Source of the DNA: Mnemiopsis leidyi
Taxonomy: Eukaryota > Ctenophora > Tentaculata > Lobata > Bolinopsidae
Direction: 5' to 3'
Assembly: GCA_000226015.1 (NCBI GenBank)
Contig: JH154878.1
Location: forward strand, 286,426-316,287
DNA length: 29,862 nt
Made by a program: the position numbers and the translations under genes. Of the stretch, positions 22,001-29,862 are shown in pieces (position 1 is the stretch's first letter; each line of letters starts with the position of its first letter). Below the pieces are notes generated by a model that saw nothing but the letters and a program-made list of their open reading frames with translations, was not told the DNA's origin and made no database searches.

Positions 22001-24540
22001 AACATGGGACGCGGCGACTTCGTGTGCAGCCTGCGCCTCACCTAAAGGTCCTAGAGTGACGAGACTTTCACTGAAATCAACCTTTTTTACCATTTATTGT
22101 CAAGTATGACACTTTCGAGTACCTCAGTCCATTCTTTCCTACCCAAAACGGCATATATAAGAATTTTATGTGTTATTGTTACTTATTTGAGACATTGTAC
22201 ACGAATTTGTTGTTATAAAATAAGTAACACTAACATAGTATATTATACAACATTTACACTCATAAAAAACTAATAAAACTGTTTCAAATCTTTCTTTGTC
22301 TTGTTTCCATACTTCATCTGATGAGCTTCAACCACCTGTATGAGTTCCTGGAAGCTATCTTCATTCCTTGTGATCTTTGTGCTCAGCAGTGTTACAAGTC
22401 CCAAAGCTAGCTCACAGGAATCGTTGATAGGAGATAGGTTTTTCAATGCAGTTCTCATCATCTGATATTCTGGCTGCTGGTTTCAGTCAGGCTTGGAGAC
22501 GAAGTCTAGTGGAGTCTTCAACAGTAGGTCGAAGAGAAGAGTTGAACGTTCTCCAACAAAATCAACCAGCTCTGATTTCTGGCTGATGGAAGGTAGGGTA
22601 GGCTTCTGGATCTCAATCCATCCTAAGCTGAGTTCAGCAATCTTCTGGGCTCCGTTGTCTTTGTCTACTTGAAGTCCTGGTTTACTGCTTCCTCTCTTAC
22701 CTCAGCAGCTTCTAATCAATGCAAGCCTACCCTACCTTCCATGAGTCAGAAATCAGAGCTGGTTGATTTTGTTGGAGAACGTTCCTCTCTTCTCTTCGAC
22801 CTACTGTTGAAGACTCCACTAGACTTCGTCTCCAAGCCTGACTGAAACCAGCAGCCAGAATATCAGATGATGAGAACTGCATTGAAAAACCTATCTCCTA
22901 TCAACGATTCCTGTGAGCTAGCTTTGGGACTTGTAACACTGCTGAGCACAAAGATCACAAGGAATGAAGATAGCTTCCTGTAACACATAAAATTCTTTTA
23001 ATTGCCGTTTTGGGTAGGAACGAGGGGACTGAGGTACTCGGAAGTGTCATACTTGAATATGAATGGTAAAAAAGGGTTGATTTTAGTGAAAGTCTCATCA
23101 CTCTATGACTTTAGGTGAGGCGCAGGCTGCACGCAGAAGTCGCCGCGTCCCATGTTCCCGTTTCCCAAACTTCCCGACATCCTAGAAACTTGGGAGTTGG
23201 ACTAAAGTTAACTTTTTCCTACCGTTTATATTTGACTATGGCACTTCCAGAGCCCCAAATCAACTCCTTCATGTCGAAAACACAGATTTAATGATTTTTA
23301 CCTGTTACAATTTATACCGAAAATGGGCGTGGCCGAAGCCGGTGTTTCCCGTTGGAGTTGGGGCCTAAAATTTTTTATGGTATTTATTGAGCCAAGGGAG
23401 CAACAGATTAGCTTTGTACTGTAATTATTTGGACATAAATTGGTATTCTGAACCTACCTATCAGTGATACCGAATCAAAAAGATTCTCGTCTATTATATT
23501 CAATATCCTCGATTTTTTCACATTTAAAACTGCCCAAAAATACCACACATCGTATCGTCTGTCAACCTTCTCCTGCCACAGGACAGGACCAAACACAAGA
23601 GTAGAATACGACGAGCGAACTCGCCAGCTTCAGATAGAGCAGCCCAGAGTACACGCAGTCTGCGAGAGTCCCGATCAGACCTTGGTTTCGGTGTTTTTGG
23701 CGGTTTTCCTTGGTCTCTGTGTAGTCACCAGTGTTATATCTTTCCAGGTGAGAGGTCATGTTGTGTTATAATTTTCCAGGTGAGATCAGCCAGTTTTTTA
23801 ACGGCCTGCCGACAGTTGCGCCCAGAAGAATCAAATTCCCACGGTTTAACAAGCTGCCCAATTATTAATGTGATCTGATTGGTTAGCTTAGATTATAGAA
23901 ACGACAGTAATTGCGCCCAGGGATCACATTACACATTACATTTGCCTTGTTTCTACTCAAGATCAACTGTCCAGCAGCCGTTCTATCTTATGATCTCTTT
24001 TACTCTCTATCCAGGCACGGAAACTCCCAACAAACTACAACGAAGTTACGTACACCTACTTCACAGTTTTTACCATGGATATCATCCTCGTCTCTTTTCT
24101 GGCCATCTTCTACACTGCTGATCAGAAACAAAACAACATACTGACTGCTGCAATAATCACTATTATCACTAGTAAGATTACCACAAAAATTGAGATATAT
24201 TTATGAATTCCTGATCTACAAAATGACTAGCTAAATGTTGAAAATTAATAATCAATCAATTCTTATACGACCTAATTATTTTCAGAATCAAGTTTAGAGA
24301 CGTCGGTTAAAAAGATTAAATATTTCCATTTCAGGCTACCTGGTCTTGTTTATGCTGTTTTTCAACAAAGTCTACATAATCTACTTCTCTCCGGACCAGA
24401 ACAAGATCCACAACATACCAGAGTCTCCCACTCTCAAGTTCAAGAGACATCGCAGAGAGAGCACCAGACTTGTCCCGTCCCTAGTGACGTCACCTAGTCT
24501 TCAGACCATCGATATCAAAAGACCTTCTTATAAATTTTGA
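16231..24540 (+). CDS. Class C G-protein-coupled receptor (metabotropic glutamate/GABA-B-like)
   Basis: Exons read: 16,231-16,335; 16,473-16,597; 16,792-16,934; 17,240-17,385 (end uncertain); about 17,868-18,035; 18,572-19,082; 19,245-19,336; 19,447-19,520; 19,806-19,912; 20,514-20,656; 21,082-21,129; 21,443-21,682; 23,587-23,747; 24,015-24,171; 24,335-24,540. All are GT-AG and in phase except the junction near 17,385/17,868. The product, about 800 residues, has a signal peptide, a bilobed ligand-binding domain (GFIGPGANN, ITHTSYG), a cysteine-rich neck, seven hydrophobic helices and a basic tail. Class C hallmarks include PIIRAANRELCY after TM1, the TM3/ECL2 cysteine pair (IICKLQ, HAVCES), ARKLPTNYNE before TM6 and NKVYIIYFSPDQN at the end of TM7. 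Length is normal for the family. It acts at the plasma membrane as an obligate or possible dimeric receptor; ligand unknown. I chose the ATG at 16,231 because it opens a hydrophobic leader; an upstream in-frame TTG is not a usual start. Confidence 0.93.
18036..18571. other. GPCR intron with an E-box/CCAAT patch
   Basis: The intron contains CACGTG at about 18,306 followed by CCAATCA at about 18,321 and a GC-rich self-complementary GCGCGCATAGCGC. This is the same E-box-plus-CCAAT pairing seen elsewhere in the window. It might be an internal promoter or part of a dispersed repeat. Confidence 0.35.
19245..19912 (+). other. Cysteine-rich neck (NCD3G-like) exons
   Basis: Three exons encode the nine-cysteine neck. 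Visible segments are GPSICSPGCGSGQTTFRRAG, TSCFHCKNC and AHCTECSTSQKPNVNNSDC. This matches the usual order seen in mGluR, taste and calcium-sensing receptors (PxxxCSxxCxxG, CCxxC, CxxC). It is absent from GABA-B receptors, so the protein is closer to the mGluR-type branch of class C. Confidence 0.85.
20762..20851. repeat. 15-bp tandem repeat, six copies
   Basis: Six perfect copies of ACAACCACTTTTAGT lie in the intron after TM1. The perfect identity suggests recent expansion. Confidence 0.97.
21658..21702. repeat. 45-bp palindrome centred on a splice donor
   Basis: Two 22-base arms are exact reverse complements around the single base at 21,680. The left arm (TGCGTTATATTATCTTTTACCA) is the coding end of the TM4 exon and the right arm is its inverted copy inside the intron. 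The GT donor at 21,683-21,684 lies in the stem three bases from the centre. In the transcript this would form a near-perfect 22-bp hairpin. Confidence 0.95.
21702..23455. mobile_element. Foldback element in a GPCR intron
   Basis: A left arm (21,702 to about 22,613) and right arm (about 22,722 to 23,455) are close reverse complements over more than 700 bases, separated by about 108 bases. The outer ends read AGGTTCAGAATACCA and its complement. The arms diverge by scattered substitutions, and about 175 bases present in the left arm (about 22,176-22,349) are missing from the right. No clean target-site duplication was seen. It is a non-autonomous foldback transposon or a large palindromic duplication; no transposase is present. 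Confidence 0.85.
22265..22715 (-). pseudogene. Captured coding fragment inside the foldback element
   Basis: Read on the minus strand, the left arm and loop encode about 145 residues ending at a stop near 22,268. Segments include KSELVDFVGERSTLLFDLLL, SPINDSCELALGLVTLL and DSFQELIQVVEAHQMKYG. A TGA interrupts the frame after SKPD, probably from a Trp codon, so it is not a working gene. The right arm carries the same sequence on the plus strand (about 22,722-22,983), with the same TGA, and stops early where the arm is deleted. The NDxxE...VVEAHxxKY style of the C-terminus recalls multi-copy, transposon-associated proteins of invertebrates, but I cannot name the family with confidence. Confidence 0.55.
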
Positions 24541-25640
24541 GTAACGTGCTTTAGTTATTTCATTCTGACGTCTATAAATATAATATGTCATCATGACTTT
24601 GTCTTATCTTGAGGGAAGGCGCGAGTAAAGTTGAGTGCGGATGTTTCTAAATTAGGATTTAATCTTTAAGTTTTAATGAAATTCGAGTCTGTGATTTTGA
24701 TCAGTGCCTATACCACGCAGATCTTTGAAAGCTTTGTTGATCTTTCGATGATTTATTGCATATAATCACCACTGTTTGCAATTCGCATAATTTCCATTTG
24801 ATAAATTATATCCCACCCCCCTTTGCCAAGGATAAGGAGGGGTCGAGGGCCCCAACGCAGGGCCGACATCGGAGAAGGGGGCTGAAGGCCCCCGAAGACT
24901 CGGCCGAACATTTTCGCATGCCGGGAAAAATGTTTTCGACGAAAGCGAAACAACTGACCAGTGCTATACTATTTGTACACGATTACGTAAAACTCAAAAC
25001 TCGGCTATCTAATTCTATAGTAAACCCTTTTCCCGATCAGTTCGAAACTCGAAACTTTGCAGTTTTTGTCCAGGCGATTCTGAAAATTTCAGGCCTCTAG
25101 CTTGTAAGCTAAGTCCGCAGTTACGTCTTAAAAACGCCATTTTTCAATTAATTTCGTCTGGTCCATGTAGAGAGAGCCACGCAGATCAGCCCGGTAACCT
25201 CTCCCTCCGCTCAATAAGGTTGAGATGCTCGTTGTATTTTTTAAGACTCTGCGGCGTGTCGAGCGGCTGCTGAGCCGAGGAGACAATTGTGAATTGCACT
25301 ACCTTGTCGCGGTGATACCCGACTCACGCAGCTAGAACGTTAGACGGATATCATCTCGTCAAGCACTACCCGATGGAAGACACCGTGGTTTTTGTGTTTT
25401 TTTGATCGTCCCCCGATTAAACTTGTTTTATTGAGGAACGATTATGTGTCCGTTATTTCAAAACCGTAGTTATGGACGCATTTTTAACGTTTTTAACGGA
25501 CACTCACGTTCTAGAATGTCTCTACAAACCCTCTCCATCTCATCCTCAAATGTAAAACTAAAAGAGCAAAGGAGTTTCTTATGATTTACTCATGGAAGGC
25601 GCTTGAGGTCAGGTATAAGCATGAGGTAATTTTATCTTTT
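24541..25640. repeat. GC-rich dispersed-repeat debris
   Basis: No gene was supported downstream of the GPCR. A sharply GC-rich island at about 24,810-24,950 contains nested self-complementary pieces such as GGGGGCTGAAGGCCCCC. A further GC-rich stretch at 25,160-25,400 ends in an element whose GTCCGTTA (25,448) recurs inverted as TAACGGAC (25,494). The abrupt change in composition suggests inserted non-autonomous elements. None was identified. Confidence 0.4.
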
Positions 25641-26747
25641 AATCTATAATATTTTTTAATGCCCGGTGTCAGGTGTGGTACCCCTCGGGGTTTTCAATCA
25701 ATTAATCAATGGTCAAATTCCAAAAAGTCAAAATTTTTGCTTACGAAGACCTGACATTTCACGAGTTGTCGCGGGAAAGAGATTATGTTGCGAAATGTCG
25801 CGGAAGAACGCGAATATCGCGATTTGTCGCGGAAAAATTCAAATTTCGCGATTTTGTCACCACAGTAAATAAATGACCCTGAAGTAAAGTAATGAATTTA
25901 CTGTTTTAAATAGTTAGGTGCTACATAAACGTCTCATGAGAGACGAAGTCAGAAAGCCAATACCATACCAATACTGCAACTGCAAGTACAATTACATAAC
26001 ATGACATTCTACAAAATCTACATGCAACCTCAAGTGATGTATTAGTTAAAACAAATTACTAAATTAGTAATTATTAGAAGAAGATGAAAAAGACATCGAT
26101 TTATGATTTTGATTTTACTTCGAATATGATTTTGTCAATTTTCTTAAATATTGAATTTCTGGAATTGTGAAAAACTACAAACACCCTGATTTAATTCGAC
26201 GTCCGAAATGTGACGGCATTTGGAAAAATTAGCCATAATTTTGTCCGATAATTTTTCCCGTCGTCCGGCCTAAATATGTCGGACCGAAATTTCGTCTCCT
26301 AAGGTTTATGCGATTTCTTGTTAAAATTCGTAAAGAAATTTATCTTCATCTGCGCTTATCTTGATAATAAGATAAAATCGTCAAGTTGTAGCACGGCAGC
26401 TTTACTTTTGAAAATCTAAGAATTTTGTTTCGATTCAAATTCAATTTAATTTTAGGTGTGAAATAATTTAATTTTGCCTACTTATTATCATTTAGTTGAA
26501 ATAACATTTGGGATTTGACAATTTGATAATTTTCATTTTGAATTCTCCGTTAGTATTGATCATAGTATAAAACTTTATCAGGATGAGTCCTCTTCTAAGA
26601 AAATACGCCTCCTTCATTACCTTCCGAGTTACCTAGAGCTCATGTATGATAATGATTCTTGATATGAATTATATTTTTTTTTTGTCACTTACAACTGACA
26701 AAATTATTACACTTTGTCTCAGTCAAAAAAATAAGATTGAAGATATT
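25641..26747. repeat. Short TCGCG-rich repeats in AT-rich DNA
   Basis: Between 25,755 and 25,860 loose copies of GCGATTTGTCGCGGAAAAA recur in both orientations. Another self-complementary patch at about 26,200-26,300 includes CGACGTCCGAAAT and its distant inverse. The remainder is featureless AT-rich DNA that contains the 3' flank of the minus-strand gene. Confidence 0.4.
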
Positions 26748-26803
26748 CATTATGTTGTAATACATTATATTGTAATACATTATGTTGTAGTACATTATAT
26801 TGT
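26748..26803. repeat. 15-bp tandem repeat in the 3' UTR region
   Basis: Nearly four copies of CATTATGTTGTAATA, alternating with CATTATATTGTAATA, end five bases before the stop codon of the minus-strand gene. Confidence 0.88.
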
Positions 26804-26807
26804 TTCT

Positions 26808-28962
26808 TCAAGGTTGGCATGTCTCCACAGGAGTGGTGGATTCACTTTCAGATGAAGAAGAGTTTTTTGTGTGGTCACCAAAGAAGTCCCTTGAGATATA
26901 TGAACCCTTTTGCTGGGCGTTGCCATTGATCCATCGATAATAAACCATATCAATCTTGCCATCGCCATTTAGATCCACAAATCTGGCTCCTAAGTCTCCA
27001 TGTCCATCAGCAGCAATGTGGAAAGGTGGAGTGTATTGTGGTGCCCAAGTCCACCCATTGCCATTGTTCAAATAGGCACCCTTTTGCTGGGCGTTGCCAT
27101 TGATCCATCGATGATAAACCATATCAATCTTGCCATCGCCATTTAGATCCACAAATCTGGCTCCTAAGTCTCCATGTCCATCAGCAGCAATGTGAAATGG
27201 GGGAGTGTATGAGCTGACTTCGGTCCAAGCTTGGGGAATTCCAGTAATTTCCGATATCCTCTCCCATTGTTGGGTCATCCTCTCAACAGCCATGTTCTCG
27301 ATAAAATCATCAACTTCTCCAGCTTCTATTCCTCGGATATTCATGGCTGTAGAGATGGCTGCATATCCTCCTGTTTCTAAAGCCATGATATACTCCACGA
27401 ATTCCTCCATGTCTTTTGTGTAAGTTCCAGGATCCGTGTCAGTCTGGACACCCTGTGTGCTTTCCAGCATGTCTTTGTAGATGCTGACGAGAGATCTTTT
27501 TCCAAAAAGTTGTGTTCCCATAACCAAGTCGTGCATACTAAACATGATCTGTCTCAAACCATCAGGTCCATCATCAAGAACTGTATCGGCCCAATTTAGG
27601 GCCTGCTCCGTCGATTTCAGTACCATAGCCCCGCTTGATTCACAGTAAGTGACTCTATCTTTCATCTGGTGGAGGATAAACCGGAGGCGCTGGACATCTT
27701 TGGCGTAAATAGCTGCTCCCTCCAGCCACTGTTGTCCCAGCTGCAGAGATTTAACTCTCTCGTTCAGCTCATCCACCGACTGTTGGAGCTTGTCCAGTTT
27801 CCTGTTCATTTTCTTTAACTCCGCAAGTTTCTGCTGACCGTTCACTATTCCGTAAATGAAAGAGCCTCCACTGAAGATGGCACTAAAGAGTGGTGCGACC
27901 GCAACAGCACCAGCAAGTATGGCTGGGAGTGCTCTTTTTTGGACACTTTTTTCAGAAGAGTCAAGGAAGATTTCGTACTCAGCCGTTCTATTAGAACCTG
28001 AAATTATAATTTTACCATATTTCAATTTTACCATATTAAATTTATTTATATCATGCTGCCGTCCATCGAGTTTAACTTAAGCTAAAGTGTTTTTATGTGA
28101 TGACTGACTAGGACTACTGAAGAAAGTTGTCGGGTAACTAATTTGCCATAACATTATTTTTAGATTCTTATCGATACGAAGAATGCGTACCGGTATCACA
28201 AATGAGCAACATCGACAATAAGTAAAAAACACAATCAAAATCCAAACTATAAAAGTATAAATGAACTATCGAAGTATAAATGAACAATAAAAGTAATGAC
28301 CTATAGAGGTATAAATGAACTATAGTAGTATAAATGAACTATAGAATTATGAATTAACTATAAAAGTATAAATGAACTAAAAGTATAAATGAGCTATAGA
28401 AGTATGAATGAACTATAGAAGTGTAAATGAACTATAGTAGTATAAATGAACTATAGAAGTATAAATGAACTAAAAGTATAAATGAGCTATAGAAGTATGC
28501 ATGAACTATAGAGGTGATGAACTATAGTAGTATAAATGAACTGTAGAAGTATAAATGAACTATAGAAGTATAAATGAACTATAGAAGTATAAATGAACTA
28601 TAGTAGTATAAATGAACTATAGACATAGTAGTATAAATGAACTATAGAAGTATAAATGAACTATAGAAGTATAAATGAACTATAGAAGTATAAATAAACT
28701 AAAAGTATAAATGAACTATAGAAGTATAAATGAACTATAGAAGTATGAATGAACTATAGAAGTAATGAACTATAGAAGCAATGAACTATAGAAGTATAAA
28801 TTAACTATAGATGTATAAATGAACTATAGAAGTATAAATGAACTAGAACTGAAACTTACCGATGGCCTGCACTGGAGCCTGCCATGACGTTGGCAGGGAC
28901 ACATGAAGTGCAAACAATCCAAGGAAGATCAAAACTGTCCCCCTACTGATGAATCCTCTCAT
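26808..28962 (-). CDS. Secreted coiled-coil protein with two VCBS/FG-GAP-like repeats
   Basis: Exon 1 (28,962-28,860) encodes a signal peptide (MRGFISRGTVLIFLGLFAL) and ends at phase 1 with a GTAAGT donor. Exon 2 (27,997-26,808) starts at phase 1 after a TTTCAG acceptor and runs to the stop, giving 430 residues. In order: an NRT glycosylation site (37-39); a dibasic KR at 55-56; a Gly/Ala-rich hydrophobic helix (about 57-86); a coiled coil (about 88-125); a helical region with one Cys; two 58-residue repeats starting at 298 and 356, each with DLNGDGKID (318-326, 376-384), the calcium loop of VCBS/FG-GAP repeats; and a Ser/Glu/Thr tail. No transmembrane anchor follows, so it is probably secreted. 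The cleavable site before a hydrophobic helix and coiled coil suggests a membrane-inserting or oligomerising protein, with the repeats binding sugar or protein; this is inference. No named family was recognised for the N-terminal half. Confidence 0.88.
26904..27215 (-). repeat. 174-bp in-frame duplication of the VCBS repeat
   Basis: The coding unit recurs at exactly 174 bases (58 codons). The copies are nearly identical over about 135 bases; only a handful of substitutions are visible, for example a His/Tyr difference after DMVY. Confidence 0.9.
28233..28845. repeat. 19-bp minisatellite filling an intron
   Basis: About thirty copies of AGTATAAATGAACTATAGA-like units, with shortened variants lacking the ATAAATG part, occupy most of the intron of the minus-strand secreted-protein gene. 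Confidence 0.92.
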
Positions 28963-28975
28963 CCTGCTGATGATG

Positions 28976-29300
28976 AAATAATAAATAAATAATAAATAAA
29001 TTAATAAACTTAAAGCAGTTGCGACAAAACCAACACCTCCCTACCCCTGCATTATGATTATCGGCGGTTTTTGATGACATCCTCCAAATAGACTGCTGCT
29101 AGTGTGCCCGACACCATGAGCAAATCTGCTTTTACACAGATATTCGTTTAGCCACACAATTACATGTGCATGAGGATTTCAACCTCGGATGTCCAGGTCT
29201 TACCCGTCACGGTGATCCACCAAGCATACTTCCCAAGGTCAGAGACCAGTGACCTTCAGATCGCCAGGTCGAGGTGTTAACCACTGAGCCACGACCATGA
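28976..29300 (-). mobile_element. tRNA-derived SINE-like element
   Basis: On the minus strand the element begins near 29,300 with TCGTGGCTCAGTGGTTAAC, which contains a good RNA polymerase III box A (29,291-29,273). A box-B-like GGTTGAAATCC lies at 29,184-29,174, further away than in a true tRNA. The element ends in an AT-rich tail of TTTA/TTTATT units at 29,010-28,976. Box A, a weak box B and a simple tail fit a diverged tRNA-SINE; it lacks the foldable body of a working tRNA. Confidence 0.5.
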
Positions 29301-29862
29301 CGACGCCGATAACACCTTCCTACAAGGATACATCAAACCCAACACATTGGCAAATTGCACTAGATCGAGTAATACCACACTCTCTTACAGTTACACACAC
29401 CAATCGCAAGCCTCATCCTCGAGGATCATCTAGCAGGACCACATTAAGCAAAATGCGGTGGTAGTTCCACGTAGTATTCACTACCACTATTCCGGAAGGG
29501 TGTCTCAACACCTGACTCCCATAAGGTTGTACTTGTAGGTGTCGTCCGATGACGGATCACTATGGTAGATGTCCTTCGGGACATCACCGATCCACCAGAG
29601 CCATAACCATGTTATGTCCTCCGGAAAATACCATTACCAACCAGGCGAACCCCCAACTCAGCCGGGTCCGGTATATGCCTTCAATCTGGAGGAGCTCCAT
29701 GAGACATAACCCACAAGGTGGACGTAGCCTTTTGTCGAAATGAGAGGCAAAGTGAGTGCCCATAGACAAAAAACTTTGGGTTAGAAGGAAAATTAGACAA
29801 TTATTTTGATGTAAAATTTGACGAGATATCCGTATTGAATTTGATAGTTTCGGAGCCGAAAT
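29301..29862. other. Unassigned terminal region
   Basis: Composition is more balanced than the surroundings, and short open frames exist on both strands, but no domain, RNA or repeat was recognised. It may be part of a longer transposable element that leaves the window. Confidence 0.35.

Larger units (their letters stand above)
20514..24540 (+). other. Seven-transmembrane region and C-tail
   Basis: TM1 lies in exon 20,514-20,656 and TM2 spans the 20,656/21,082 junction. TM3 and TM4 are in exon 21,443-21,682, TM5 in 23,587-23,747, and TM6 in 24,015-24,171. TM7 is split between 24,171 and 24,335. ECL2 crosses the foldback-bearing intron and rejoins in phase as TNGPNTRVEYDE. For exon 23,587 the second of two nearby AGs must be used; the first gives a stop. 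The tail is short, basic and Ser/Thr-rich with no obvious Homer-type PPxxF motif. Confidence 0.9.

Noticed and set aside
26575..26620. Possible hammerhead ribozyme (GGATGAGTCC ... GAAAA)
   Set aside because: The required CUGAUGA core is absent and the flanking stems do not pair.
10401..28845. Shared AACTATAG core in the 42-bp and 19-bp arrays as a sign of common origin
   Set aside because: The shared word is eight bases and AT-rich; the rest of the units is unrelated, so chance is enough to explain it.
29174..29291. A functional tRNA gene
   Set aside because: Box A is good, but the box-B-like sequence is degenerate and too far away and no cloverleaf is evident. A SINE-like element fits better.

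Overview
The window is AT-rich animal nuclear DNA. GT-AG introns interrupt most coding sequence, codons split at matching phases across the introns, and the recognisable proteins are animal cell-surface or secreted types. These include LDL-receptor class A modules, a GPI-anchored cysteine-rich protein and a class C GPCR. Coding sequence is sparse and minisatellites are unusually abundant, with six or more distinct arrays. An early-branching invertebrate such as a cnidarian or sponge would fit, but the sequence alone does not settle the lineage.

Left part (1-8,030): a dinucleotide repeat is followed by a promoter-like block with an RFX X-box, a CRE and four CACGTG boxes. Next comes a broken gene for a secreted Lys-rich/Pro-rich repeat protein (1,499-2,145 and beyond). 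A second promoter-like block of the same style lies at 3,256-3,535. A plus-strand gene follows (exons 5,325-8,024), encoding four LDLa modules, an acidic linker, two 8-cysteine modules resembling GDNF-receptor/GAS1 domains, and a GPI-anchor signal. Its first exon was not found.

Middle (8,030-16,030): no gene could be supported. The stretch is dominated by tandem arrays with units of 27 bp, about 31 bp, 42 bp (containing a 785-base assembly gap) and 32 bp.

Right-centre (16,041-24,540): an essentially complete class C GPCR of roughly 800 residues in about 15 exons. It has a signal peptide, a bilobed ligand-binding domain, a cysteine-rich neck, seven transmembrane segments and a short basic tail. 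The intron between TM4 and TM5 holds a 1.75 kb foldback element whose arms carry a decayed copy of an unrelated coding sequence. The splice donor of that intron sits at the centre of a 45-bp palindrome.

Right end (24,540-29,862): GC-rich dispersed-repeat debris, then a minus-strand two-exon gene (28,962-26,808). It encodes a secreted 430-residue protein with a dibasic site, a Gly/Ala-rich hydrophobic helix, a coiled coil and two near-identical VCBS/FG-GAP-type calcium-binding repeats. Its intron is filled by a 19-bp array, and a tRNA-derived SINE-like element ends just upstream of its start codon. The last 560 bases are unassigned.

The three best genes are all extracellular or membrane proteins, but nothing in the sequence ties them into one pathway. 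The most unusual items are the LDLa plus GAS1-like architecture, the hydrophobic-helix/coiled-coil/VCBS protein, and the foldback-bearing GPCR intron with its palindromic donor.
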